A DNA stretch of 6,292 bases from an uncultured Lachnospiraceae bacterium (GTDB lineage Bacteria > Bacillota_A > Clostridia > Lachnospirales > Lachnospiraceae): the NCBI GenBank assembly GCA_902773195.1, contig CACYDL010000077.1, positions 1 to 6,292 on the forward strand, given 5' to 3'. The notes beneath the pieces are model-generated. The model made no database searches. It was not told the DNA's origin and saw nothing but the letters and a program-made list of their open reading frames with translations. A program made the position numbers and the translations under genes. This document shows, in pieces, positions 1-6,200 of this stretch (positions are counted from its first letter, which is position 1; the number at the start of each line of letters is the position of its first letter).

Positions 1-1
1 C

Positions 2-616
2 GAGGTCTTCACCTCCCCCGTTCTGCGGGGGACCGGCGGCCTGCTCCACGTGAAGCGCGTATTTCTCAACGGTTTTGAGTTCCTGGACCTCCGGATCCGC
101 CTCGCGGACGGCATGATCGCCTCCTACAGCTGCGGCAATTTCGACAGCGAGGAGGAGAACCGAAGCTACATAGAGGAAAACATCCTGTATCACCATCCCA
201 CGCTTCCCGTCGGGGAGTTTGCGATCGGGACGAACACCACGGCCTACGTCATGGCGAGAAGGTACGGCATCGAGGCGCTGCTGCCGATCCTGATCGCCGA
301 GAAGACGGGCCCCCATTTCGCCATGGGCGACACCTGCTACTCGATGGAGGAGGACAATCCCGTCTTCAACCCGGACGGAAAGGAGATCATCGCCCGCGAC
401 AACGAGCACACCCTGATCCGGAAGAGCGACCCGTCCAGGGCCTACTACGGGTGCCATACGGATATCACGATTCCCTACGACGAGCTGGGATGCATCGAGG
501 TTCTCGCCCCGGACGGAGGCAGGACCGCGCTTCTTTCGGAGGGGAGATTCGTACTGCCGGGGACGGAGGAGCTGAACGGGCCCCTCGACGACTATGAAAG
601 AGAATCAGCCGGATAA
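2..616 (+). CDS. Aminopeptidase, peptidase family M29 (3' part, cut by window start)
   Basis: This is the C-terminal 204 residues of a probable M29 (AmpS/AmpT/PepS-like) metallo-aminopeptidase, a cytoplasmic exopeptidase that removes N-terminal residues from peptides using two metal ions. The frame is open from base 2, and those first codons read EVFTSPV..., a family motif whose Glu is a metal ligand. The GTG at 50 is therefore an internal valine, not a start. Other expected ligands are visible in order (fragment numbering): Glu72 in PVGEFAIGTN, His105 in GPHFAMGDT, and His152 and Asp154 in GCHTDIT. The M29 fold normally has about 370-410 residues, so roughly half or more is upstream. Stop TAA is at 614-616. 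The purE Shine-Dalgarno overlaps this stop, with only 12 nt between the genes, so the two are probably co-transcribed although no metabolic link to purines is known to me. The family call is secure; substrate preference cannot be read. Confidence 0.88.
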   Translation, partial: EVFTSPVLRGTGGLLHVKRVFLNGFEFLDLRIRLADGMIASYSCGNFDSEEENRSYIEENILYHHPTLPVGEFAIGTNTTAYVMARRYGIEALLPILIAEKTGPHFAMGDTCYSMEEDNPVFNPDGKEIIARDNEHTLIRKSDPSRAYYGCHTDITIPYDELGCIEVLAPDGGRTALLSEGRFVLPGTEELNGPLDDYERESAG

Positions 617-628
617 GGAGGAAAACAG

Positions 629-1135
629 ATGAGCAGTGTAAGTATCGTGATGGGCTCCGACTCAGACCTTCCCGTGATGTCAAAGGCGGCGGAGACGCTG
701 GAGCAGCTGGGGATCAGCTATGAGATGAGGATCATCTCGGCGCACCGGGAGCCGGATCTCTTCTTTGATTACGCGAAGACCGCCGAGGCGAGAGGCGTCA
801 GGGTGATCATCGCCGGCGCCGGCATGGCCGCGCATCTCCCCGGGATGTGCGCCGCGCTGTTTCCGCTGCCGGTCATCGGCGTGCCGATGCACACCACGTC
901 CCTCGGGGGACGGGACAGCCTTTACTCCATCGTCCAGATGCCTTCGGGCATCCCGGTGGCGACGGTCGCCATCGGAGGGGCGAAGAACGCCGCTCTTCTC
1001 GCGGCGAAGATCCTGGCCGTCTCCGACCCGGCCCTGCTGGAGAAGCTGAAGGCGTATTCGGAGAACATGAAGGAAGACGTGATGGAGAGAGACAGGCGGC
1101 TCCAGGAGAAAGGGTTCCGGGACTACGGGGCCTGA
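629..1135 (+). CDS. purE: N5-carboxyaminoimidazole ribonucleotide mutase (PurE, class I)
   Basis: Class I PurE converts N5-CAIR to CAIR, step 6 of de novo purine synthesis, in the cytoplasm; family members form octamers. The 168-residue length is typical. The phosphate-binding GSDSD is at residues 9-13, the active-site SAHR at 37-40 (catalytic His39), AAHLPGM at 67-73, and SLYSIVQMP at 97-105. AAHLPG and SAHR-EP mark class I; the class II AIR carboxylases of Treponema type lack AAHLPG. The residue before AAHLPG is Met66, where E. coli has Gly. The start is fixed by AAGGAGG at 615-621, 7 nt before the ATG. Class I PurE normally receives N5-CAIR from PurK, which is not in this window. A 74-nt gap separates it from purM; it holds a 10-bp palindrome, CAGACGTCTG (1171-1180), of unknown meaning and no terminator. 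Confidence 0.96.
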   Translation: MSSVSIVMGSDSDLPVMSKAAETLEQLGISYEMRIISAHREPDLFFDYAKTAEARGVRVIIAGAGMAAHLPGMCAALFPLPVIGVPMHTTSLGGRDSLYSIVQMPSGIPVATVAIGGAKNAALLAAKILAVSDPALLEKLKAYSENMKEDVMERDRRLQEKGFRDYGA

Positions 1136-1196
1136 CGGAGCGGTTCATGAGCAGGCAGCCGGGCGGAATACAGACGTCTGCTTTGCGCACAGAAAA

Positions 1197-1203
1197 GGGG
1201 AGG
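1197..1203 (+). promoter_or_regulatory. Ribosome binding site that sets the purM start
   Basis: GGGGAGG lies 6 nt before the ATG at 1210. The reading frame is open far upstream, and another in-frame ATG at 1147 would add 21 residues. That upstream ATG has only a weak purine run before it, and the extra residues do not resemble any PurM N-terminus. This site therefore favours 1210. Confidence 0.85.
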
Positions 1204-1209
1204 ACATAC

Positions 1210-2235
1210 ATGGATTACAGAAGCGCTGGCGTTGATATCGAGGCGGGATACAGAGCCGTCGAACTCATGAAGGAACATGTGGCGAAGACCATGCGTCCCG
1301 AGGTCCTGGGCGGGCTCGGGGGCTTCTCCGGCGCGTTTTCCCTGGACCGCTTCCGCGGGATGGAGAGCCCGACCCTGGTGTCGGGCACCGACGGAGTCGG
1401 CACGAAGCTGAAGCTCGCCTTCACCATGGACAGGCACGACACGGTGGGCATCGACTGCGTCGCGATGTGCGTCAACGACATCGCGTGCGCGGGCGGCGAG
1501 CCGCTTTTCTTCCTGGACTACATCGCCTGCGGGAAGAACGAGCCGGAGAAGATCGCGAAGATCGTGAAGGGCGTCGCCGACGGCTGCGTGATGGCAGGAG
1601 CGGCCCTCATCGGCGGTGAGACGGCCGAGATGCCGGGCTTCTATCCCGAGGACGAGTACGACCTGGCGGGCTTCGCCGTGGGCATCGCCGACCGGAAGGA
1701 TATGATCACCGGGGAGGACCTCCGGGACGGAGACGTCATCCTGGGCCTCCGCTCCTCCGGCGTCCATTCCAACGGCTTCTCCCTCGTGAGAAAGATTTTT
1801 GAGATCAGCCCGGCGTCCCTTAGCGCCCGCGAAGAGTCGCTGGGGACCACCCTGGGTGAGGCGCTTCTGGCTCCGACGCGGATCTATGTGAAGGCGCTGT
1901 CCGCCATCCGCGGCGCGGGCGTGAGAATCTCGGCCTGCAGCCATATCACCGGGGGCGGGTTCTACGAGAACGTCCCCCGCATGCTGAGGGACGGCTTCCG
2001 CGCCGTGATCCGGAAGGACTCCTACGAGGTTCCGCCCCTGTTCCGCCTCATCGCGCAGAAGGGCGGCGTCGAGGAAAAGGTCATGTACAATACCTTCAAC
2101 ATGGGCATCGGAATGGCGGTGGCCGTGAGACCTGAGGACGCCGGGACCGCCCTGGAGGCGGCGGCCTCCGCCGGGGAGCAGGGCGTCGTCATCGGAAGAA
2201 TCGTCTCCGGTGAGAAAGGTGTGGAGCTCCTATGA
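1210..2235 (+). CDS. purM: Phosphoribosylformylglycinamidine cyclo-ligase (AIR synthetase, PurM)
   Basis: PurM closes the imidazole ring, turning FGAM plus ATP into AIR, step 5 of purine synthesis. The protein is 341 residues, close to the usual 340-350. Family motifs in order are [11 protein letters not shown] (3-13), [12 protein letters not shown] (30-41), [10 protein letters not shown] (58-67, nucleotide site), VAMCVNDI (84-91), GGETAEMPG (135-143), then [37 protein letters not shown] and [10 protein letters not shown] in the C-terminal half. The N-terminus from ATG 1210 aligns with known PurM starts such as that of Bacillus, and a good Shine-Dalgarno precedes it. The stop TGA (2233-2235) overlaps the purN ATG (2232-2234) as ATGA, so translation of the two is probably coupled. 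PurM product (AIR) is the direct precursor for the carboxylation route ending at PurE, encoded just upstream. No damage or odd composition is seen. Confidence 0.97.
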   Translation: MDYRSAGVDIEAGYRAVELMKEHVAKTMRPEVLGGLGGFSGAFSLDRFRGMESPTLVSGTDGVGTKLKLAFTMDRHDTVGIDCVAMCVNDIACAGGEPLFFLDYIACGKNEPEKIAKIVKGVADGCVMAGAALIGGETAEMPGFYPEDEYDLAGFAVGIADRKDMITGEDLRDGDVILGLRSSGVHSNGFSLVRKIFEISPASLSAREESLGTTLGEALLAPTRIYVKALSAIRGAGVRISACSHITGGGFYENVPRMLRDGFRAVIRKDSYEVPPLFRLIAQKGGVEEKVMYNTFNMGIGMAVAVRPEDAGTALEAAASAGEQGVVIGRIVSGEKGVELL

Positions 2236-2885
2236 GACAGTTCAGGCTCACGGTGCTGGTGTCGGGCGGCGGCACGAATCTCCAGGCCCTGATCGACAGA
2301 ATCGCCGACGGAAGCATCCCGGACGCCCGGATCACCTCCGTCATCAGCAACAACAGCGGCGTCTTCTCCCTCACCCGCGCGGAGCGGGCGGGGATTCCCT
2401 CCGTCGTGCTCCGGCCGAAGGATTATCCCGGCCGGGAGGCCTTCAACCGGGCGCTCAAGGCGGAGATAGACCGCGCGGAGCCCGATCTTGTGGTGCTGGC
2501 AGGCTGTCTGCTGCAGATTCCCGAGGAGATCATCCGGGCCTATCCCAACAGGATCGTGAATATTCATCCCGCCCTCATCCCGTCCTTCTGCGGGAAGGGA
2601 TACTACGGACTGAAGGTGCACGAGGCGGCCCTCCGGAGGGGGGTCCGAGTGAGCGGGGCGACGGTTCATTTTGTCAGCAGCGGCCTGGACGAGGGACCCA
2701 TCATTCTCCAGAAGCCGGTGGAGGTGCGGGAGGACGACACGCCGGAAACCCTCCAGAGAAGGATCATGGAGGAGGCCGAGTGGAAGATCCTGCCCGAGGC
2801 GGTCAGACTCATCGCCGCGGGAAGAGTCAGCGTGGACGAAGACGGAAAGGTGCGCATCAGGAAAGAAACGGAGGACAGCAGGTGA
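2232..2885 (+). CDS. purN: Phosphoribosylglycinamide formyltransferase (GART, PurN)
   Basis: PurN transfers a formyl group from 10-formyltetrahydrofolate to GAR, giving FGAR, step 3 of purine synthesis. The protein is 217 residues, at the long end of the usual 190-220. The N-terminal phosphate loop [12 protein letters not shown] is at 11-22. The catalytic triad expected of the family is present: Asn110 and His112 in [10 protein letters not shown], and Asp153 in LDEGPII. The SNNSGVFSL segment (39-47) fits the sugar-phosphate side of the family fold. The last ~20 residues are charged and probably a flexible tail. The ATG overlaps the purM stop (ATGA), with GGAG 5 nt upstream. The 3' end overlaps the purD GTG by four bases (GTGA, 2882-2885). 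PurN is the folate-dependent enzyme, as opposed to the formate-using PurT. Confidence 0.97.
   Translation: MRQFRLTVLVSGGGTNLQALIDRIADGSIPDARITSVISNNSGVFSLTRAERAGIPSVVLRPKDYPGREAFNRALKAEIDRAEPDLVVLAGCLLQIPEEIIRAYPNRIVNIHPALIPSFCGKGYYGLKVHEAALRRGVRVSGATVHFVSSGLDEGPIILQKPVEVREDDTPETLQRRIMEEAEWKILPEAVRLIAAGRVSVDEDGKVRIRKETEDSR
2870..2874 (+). promoter_or_regulatory. Ribosome binding site supporting the GTG start of purD
   Basis: GGAGG inside the last purN codons lies 7 nt before the GTG at 2882. The purD frame is open for hundreds of bases upstream, so this site and the family N-terminus ([14 protein letters not shown]) decide the start. No ATG competes near this position. Confidence 0.82.
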
Positions 2886-4186
2886 AGATACTGATCGTCG
2901 GAAGCGGAGGAAGAGAACACGCGATCGCCTGGGCGGTGTCGAAGAGCCCCAGGGCGGAGAAGATCTACTGCGCGCCGGGAAACGCCGGCATCTCGCAGCT
3001 GGCGGAGTGCGTCGGCATCGGCGCGATGGAATTTGACCGTCTCGCCGCCTTCGCGAAGGAAAAGGAGATCGACCTGACCATCGTCGGCATGGACGATCCC
3101 CTCGTCGGGGGCATCGTCGACGTCTTCGAGGCGGAGGGCCTCCGGGTGTTCGGCCCGACGAAGGCCGCCGCGGTGCTGGAGGGCTCCAAGGCCTTCTCCA
3201 AGGACCTGATGAAGAAATACGGCATTCCCACCGCCGCCTATGAGACAGTGCACAGCGCCGGGGAGGCCTACGAGTACCTCCGGACGTCGCGCTATCCCAT
3301 CGTCCTCAAGGCGGACGGCCTGGCCCTCGGCAAGGGCGTCCTGATCTGCGGGAACGAGGAGGAGGCCCGGGCCGGCGTCCGTGAGATCATGGAGGACCGG
3401 AAGTTCGGAAGCGCCGGAGACGCCATGGTGATCGAGGAGTTCCTCACCGGGCGGGAGATCTCCGTGCTGTCCTTCGTCGACGGAAAGACGGTGAAGCCCA
3501 TGGCCTCCGCGATGGATCACAAGCGTGCGGGCGACGGCGACACCGGGCCCAACACGGGCGGCATGGGCAATTTTTCGCCCAGCCCCTTCTATACGCCCGA
3601 GATCGACGCCTGGTGCCGGGAGCACATCTATCAGAAGACGGTGGACGCGATGGCGGCCGAGGGCCGTCCCTTCAAGGGCGTGATCTTTTTCGGCCTCATC
3701 CTGACCCCGGACGGACCGAAGGTGCTGGAGTACAACGCCCGGTTCGGGGATCCGGAGGCCCAGGTGGTGCTTCCCAGAATGAAGAACGACATCCTCGACG
3801 TCTGCGACGCGTGCATCGACGGGAACCTCGACGGGATCGACCTTGCGTTCACGGAGGACGCCTGCCTCTGCGTCGTGCTGGCCTCGGGAGGCTACCCCGT
3901 CTCCTATGAGAAGGGATTCCCCATCGAGGGCCTCGAGACCTTCGAGGGACGGGAGGGAGAGTATGTCTTCCACGCCGGCACCGCCTTCGACGACAGCGGC
4001 CGTTTCGTCACGAACGGCGGACGCGTGCTGGCGGTGACCGCCCTCGCGCCGACGCTCCGGGAGGCCCGGGACAAGGCCTACCGGGCCGCGGAGAGAGTGA
4101 AATTCGAGCGCATGTACATGCGCCATGACATCGGCCACGCGATCGACGAGGCGGAGCAGGAGAGAAACGGCGGCTCCGGAACGTGA
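2882..4186 (+). CDS. purD: Phosphoribosylamine--glycine ligase (GAR synthetase, PurD)
   Basis: PurD joins phosphoribosylamine, glycine and ATP to give GAR, step 2 of purine synthesis. It is an ATP-grasp enzyme of 434 residues (family about 420-430). The N-terminal VGSGGREHA is at 6-14, GPTKAAAVLEGSKAFSK and KYGIPTA lie around 95-125, and the ATP-grasp KADGLALGKG is at 143-152. EEFLTGREIS and DHKR come next, then GPNTGGMG at 222-229 and EYNARFGDPE at 283-292, whose Glu283 and Asn285 correspond to the Mg ligands. It starts at GTG, overlapping the purN stop. The family normally ends soon after the 'DIG' motif near the C-terminus; here about a dozen extra residues (…EQERNGGSGT) follow, and their last codons form the first copy of a 16-bp tandem repeat. 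The stop TGA (4184-4186) lies in that copy. Function is secure; the tail looks dispensable and probably variable. Confidence 0.97.
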   Translation: MKILIVGSGGREHAIAWAVSKSPRAEKIYCAPGNAGISQLAECVGIGAMEFDRLAAFAKEKEIDLTIVGMDDPLVGGIVDVFEAEGLRVFGPTKAAAVLEGSKAFSKDLMKKYGIPTAAYETVHSAGEAYEYLRTSRYPIVLKADGLALGKGVLICGNEEEARAGVREIMEDRKFGSAGDAMVIEEFLTGREISVLSFVDGKTVKPMASAMDHKRAGDGDTGPNTGGMGNFSPSPFYTPEIDAWCREHIYQKTVDAMAAEGRPFKGVIFFGLILTPDGPKVLEYNARFGDPEAQVVLPRMKNDILDVCDACIDGNLDGIDLAFTEDACLCVVLASGGYPVSYEKGFPIEGLETFEGREGEYVFHAGTAFDDSGRFVTNGGRVLAVTALAPTLREARDKAYRAAERVKFERMYMRHDIGHAIDEAEQERNGGSGT

Positions 4187-4269
4187 AGGCTCCGGAACGC
4201 GGGAGCTCCGGAACGCGGGGACTCCGGAACGTAGAGACTCCGGAAAGCGGGGACTCCGGAACGCGGGAC
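4174..4269. repeat. Six-copy 16-bp tandem repeat spanning the purD stop codon
   Basis: CTCCGGA begins at exactly 16-base steps: 4174, 4190, 4206, 4222, 4238 and 4254. The consensus unit is CTCCGGAACGCGGGGA. Copies 2, 3 and 6 are nearest consensus; copy 1 (…ACGTGAAGG), copy 4 (…ACGTAGAGA) and copy 5 (…AAGCGGGGA) diverge more. Each copy has the palindrome TCCGGA. The first copy is coding (purD Gly-Ser-Gly-Thr-stop); the rest is noncoding. After copy 6 the sequence decays into GC-rich DNA in which GCGGGGA (4247-4253) can pair with TCCCCGC (4271-4277). There is no T-run, so this is not a recognisable intrinsic terminator. The unit is not a multiple of 3. The array could be a slippage-grown minisatellite, a multi-site protein-binding array or an RNA structure; the sequence alone does not decide. 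Confidence 0.93.
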
Positions 4270-4326
4270 ATCCCCGCTGCGGGCACCTCCCCGAAGCCGG
4301 CCGCGCCCGGAAAGACACGGCGGCGC

Positions 4327-4355
4327 TTGACAAACGGCGGCACAGCCGCTAAACT
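4327..4355 (+). promoter_or_regulatory. Vegetative sigma-type promoter for the metNIQ-like operon
   Basis: TTGACA (4327-4332) is a perfect -35 box. TAAACT (4350-4355) matches the -10 consensus at 4 of 6 positions, with the ideal 17-bp spacer. Transcription should begin about 4361-4363, leaving a leader of about 50 nt. The spacer contains a small inverted repeat GCGGC-ACA-GCCGC (4337-4349), which could be part of an operator. A second -10-like TATCAT (4355-4360) would need a 22-bp spacer and is less likely. The local drop in GC after 4350 fits a promoter melting region. Confidence 0.75.
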
Positions 4356-4364
4356 ATCATTCAT

Positions 4365-4393
4365 AGAATCCCTAGTGAATAAATAGGGATTCT
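4365..4393 (+). promoter_or_regulatory. Perfect 10-bp inverted repeat just past the predicted start: putative operator
   Basis: AGAATCCCTA (4365-4374) and TAGGGATTCT (4384-4393) are exact reverse complements around a 9-nt centre, GTGAATAAA. The element begins 2-4 bases after the predicted transcription start, a standard place for a repressor to block RNA polymerase. It is AT-rich in a GC-rich setting. As RNA it would be a 5'-end hairpin, but it ends 5 nt before the ribosome site, so it does not hide that site, and no T-run follows, so it is not a terminator. The arms loosely resemble sites of Rrf2-family sulfur regulators such as CymR (ATAGGGAAT-like half sites). That link is a guess from memory and is not shown by the sequence. 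Confidence 0.6.
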
Positions 4394-4397
4394 GAGC

Positions 4398-4404
4398 GGA
4401 AAGG
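4398..4404 (+). promoter_or_regulatory. Ribosome binding site that favours the second ATG of metN
   Basis: GGAAAGG stands 7 nt before the ATG at 4412 but only 1 nt before the ATG at 4406, which is too close for initiation. The protein from 4412 begins MAEPIISIQHL, so the longer form (adding Met-Lys) is less likely. Confidence 0.7.
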
Positions 4405-4411
4405 CATGAAA

Positions 4412-5446
4412 ATGGCAGAACCGATCATTTCGATCCAGCATCTCCGCAAGGAGTTTCAGGGATCGAAGAACACCGTCGAGGCGATCCGCGATATCAGCAT
4501 CGACGTGATGCAAGGCGAAATATACGGAATCATCGGACTCTCCGGCGCGGGGAAATCCACCCTGGTGCGCTGTGTCAATTTCCTGGAGAAGCCCACGTCG
4601 GGCGAGGTGGTATTTGACGGCAAGAAGATGTCCGCTCTCACCCCGAAGCAGCTCCGCCGGGTGAGGCAGGAGATGGGGATGATTTTTCAGCAGTTCCAGC
4701 TGCTGGAGCAGAGAAACGCCCTGAGAAACATCACCTTCCCCCTGGAGATCCGGGGCGTCGGAAAGGCCGAAGCGACGGCGCGGGCGAGAGAACTGCTCAA
4801 AATCGTCGAGCTGGAGGACAGGGAGAACGCCTATCCCGCCCAGCTGTCCGGCGGACAGAAGCAGAGGGTGGCCATCGCCAGGGCCCTGGCCACGAATCCG
4901 AAGGTGCTGCTTTGCGACGAGGCGACGTCCGCCCTGGATCCGACGACGACCGCTTCGATTCTCGCGCTTCTGAAGAAGCTGAACCGCGAGATGGGCATCA
5001 CGGTCCTCGTGATCACCCATGAGATGGAGGTGATCTCCCAGATCTGCGACCGGGTGGCGATCATCGACAACGGCCTGATCGCCGAGGAAGGAAACGTCGC
5101 GGACATCTTCATGGCGCCCAAAACGAAGATCGGCAGGGAACTGATCCTCGGGGACGCCGTCAGGGAAGTGAAATTTTCCGACGGGAAGTATTACCGCATC
5201 ACCTTTGACGGACGCCAGTCCCAGGAGCCGGTGATCGCGAATATCGTGCTCCGCTCCAAGGCCCCCGTCAACATCATGTACGCGCAGACGCGGGACGTGG
5301 GCGGCGTCGCCAGAGGGCAGATGGTCATCCAGCTCCCCGAGGACGAGGAACAGCAGCGGGAGGTGCTCCAGTACCTGCGCTTCGCGCAGATCCCCTTCGA
5401 GGAGGTCGACACGGTGCCCGGCAGCGGAAAGGAGGAGAAGGCATGA
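4412..5446 (+). CDS. metN: Methionine-type ABC importer, ATP-binding protein with NIL domain (MetN)
   Basis: This cytoplasmic ATPase powers a type I ABC importer, most likely for methionine. The 344-residue product has Walker A GLSGAGKST (42-50), the Q-loop Gln93, signature LSGGQ (145-149), Walker B ending in Asp169-Glu170, the D-loop SALD and the switch His203. After a linker, residues about 258-332 (from KYYRITFDG) form a NIL domain. In E. coli MetN this domain binds methionine on the cytoplasmic side and shuts down transport (trans-inhibition). That domain, plus the MetI-like permease next door, separates it from polar amino acid or phosphonate ATPases. The start at 4412 is chosen by ribosome-site spacing. 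The stop overlaps the metI start (ATGA, 5443-5446). It has its own promoter upstream. Substrates could also include methionine analogues or D-methionine; family known, exact substrate inferred. Confidence 0.94.
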   Translation: MAEPIISIQHLRKEFQGSKNTVEAIRDISIDVMQGEIYGIIGLSGAGKSTLVRCVNFLEKPTSGEVVFDGKKMSALTPKQLRRVRQEMGMIFQQFQLLEQRNALRNITFPLEIRGVGKAEATARARELLKIVELEDRENAYPAQLSGGQKQRVAIARALATNPKVLLCDEATSALDPTTTASILALLKKLNREMGITVLVITHEMEVISQICDRVAIIDNGLIAEEGNVADIFMAPKTKIGRELILGDAVREVKFSDGKYYRITFDGRQSQEPVIANIVLRSKAPVNIMYAQTRDVGGVARGQMVIQLPEDEEQQREVLQYLRFAQIPFEEVDTVPGSGKEEKA

Positions 5447-6108
5447 ATCTGGACGCGGCAGTATGGAACATGATCCTGACCGGCATCTGGGAGACGCTGT
5501 TCATGGTCTTCGGCTCGACGTTGATCGCCTATCTCATCGGCCTTCCCCTGGGCGTGATCCTCAGCGTGACGAGGAAGGGCGGGGTTCATCCCATTCCGGT
5601 GCTGAACACGGTGCTTGGAATCGCGATCAACATCCTGCGCTCCGTCCCCTTCATCATCCTGCTCATCGTGGTGATGCCCTTCACCCGCACCCTGATCGGG
5701 ACGACCCTCGGGGCCAAGGCCGTGATTCCGCCCCTCGTGATCTCCGCCGCTCCCTATATCGCGCGCGTCGTGGAGTCGGAGCTGGCCGAGGTCGACTACG
5801 GGGTGATCGAGGCGGCGAAATCCATGGGCGCCTCCGACTGGCAGATCATCTGCAAGGTGCTCCTTCCGGAGACGAAGCCGTCCCTCATCCTGGGCGCCGC
5901 CCTCGTCCTGACGACGGTGGTGGGCTACTCCTGCATGTCGGGCTTCATCGGCGGAGGCGGACTCGGCGACATCGCGATCCGCTACGGCTACTACCGCTAT
6001 CAGGCGGATATCATGCTGATCACGGTGGCGATCCTCGTCATCATCGTTCAGGTGATACAGGAGGCGGGCAACCGCATTTCCATGAAGACGGACAAGCGCA
6101 TCCGGTAA
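5443..6108 (+). CDS. metI: Methionine-type ABC importer, permease (MetI)
   Basis: A 221-residue integral membrane subunit that forms, as a dimer, the channel of the MetNIQ importer. Hydrophobic segments lie at roughly residues 13-42, 55-80, 93-110, 145-170 and 190-212, fitting the five helices of MetI. The cytoplasmic EAA coupling motif, which docks on the ATPase, runs from Glu123 to Pro142 (EAAKSMGASDWQIICKVLLP). LRSVPFIILL (65-74) and GFIGGGGLGDIAIRYGY are close to MetI family signatures. In the stretch VVGYSCMSGFIGGGG, Cys, Ser and Phe stand where the family usually has small residues such as Ala and Gly; this is a variant, not a defect. AGGAGG (5430-5435) lies 7 nt before the ATG, within the end of metN, and the ATGA overlap suggests coupled, near-equal synthesis. 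Confidence 0.95.
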   Translation: MNLDAAVWNMILTGIWETLFMVFGSTLIAYLIGLPLGVILSVTRKGGVHPIPVLNTVLGIAINILRSVPFIILLIVVMPFTRTLIGTTLGAKAVIPPLVISAAPYIARVVESELAEVDYGVIEAAKSMGASDWQIICKVLLPETKPSLILGAALVLTTVVGYSCMSGFIGGGGLGDIAIRYGYYRYQADIMLITVAILVIIVQVIQEAGNRISMKTDKRIR

Positions 6109-6130
6109 TTACATTCGCGTGATGTGTCCG

Positions 6131-6162
6131 GGCGCCCCGCGGAGGACCGCGGATGGCGCGCC
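6131..6162 (+). other. Strong GC hairpin between metI and metQ
   Basis: CCGCGG (6137-6142) and CCGCGG (6147-6152) pair around the tetraloop AGGA. Outside it, GGCGC (6131-6135) pairs with GCGCC (6158-6162) across an asymmetric internal loop. No run of T follows, so it is not an ordinary terminator. It fits an intercistronic element that protects or trims mRNA ends and so changes the amount of the binding protein relative to permease and ATPase. Its function is inferred from position only. Confidence 0.6.
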
Positions 6163-6186
6163 GAGCATCGAAATATACACAAGAAA

Positions 6187-6193
6187 GAGGAGG
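6187..6193 (+). promoter_or_regulatory. Very strong ribosome binding site of the metQ-like gene
   Basis: GAGGAGG sits 7 nt before the ATG at 6201, in an AT-rich stretch downstream of the hairpin. It is the only initiation signal here and fixes the start. Its strength suits a binding protein, which is normally made in excess over the membrane subunits. Confidence 0.85.
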
Positions 6194-6200
6194 TATTGTT

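Noticed and set aside
50..52. GTG as the start of the M29 gene
   Set aside because: The frame continues upstream to base 2 with conserved family residues, including a metal-binding Glu, so the gene is truncated by the window and this codon is internal.
1171..1180. Palindrome CAGACGTCTG between purE and purM as an operator
   Set aside because: It is a single 10-bp palindrome inside an operon, without a promoter near it; chance is a sufficient explanation.
847..1209. The long N-terminal extension of the purM frame, including the in-frame ATG at 1147
   Set aside because: The extension overlaps purE in another frame or lacks a good ribosome site, and known PurM proteins start at the position of 1210.
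1123..1944. A 273-codon minus-strand open frame opposite purM
   Set aside because: Low-complexity Arg/Gly/Ala-rich shadow of purM with no family motif.
4174..4269. The repeats as a CRISPR array
   Set aside because: Units are contiguous with no unique spacers and are only 16 bp long.
4247..4277. GC-rich hairpin at the end of the repeats as a purD terminator
   Set aside because: The 7-bp stem has a 17-nt loop and no following T-run. It may slow polymerase but cannot be called an intrinsic terminator.
2666..4333. A 555-codon open frame on the minus strand opposite purN and purD
   Set aside because: It is the mirror of the GC-rich third positions of purD. It has no recognisable domain and no good ribosome site, and it runs through the repeat array. 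purN and purD on the + strand are certain.
4183..4386. A 67-codon frame starting at a GTG that overlaps the purD stop, much like the purN/purD junction
   Set aside because: It has no usable ribosome site, is mostly translated 16-bp repeats, and runs through the promoter and operator of the next operon. It is most likely noncoding.
5463..6122. A 219-codon + strand frame inside metI
   Set aside because: A His/Arg/Gly-rich out-of-frame reading of metI, whose own frame gives clear membrane helices and the EAA motif.
6151..6179. A promoter for metQ using TATACA (6174-6179) as -10
   Set aside because: There is no acceptable -35 box at the right distance; the region there is the GC hairpin.
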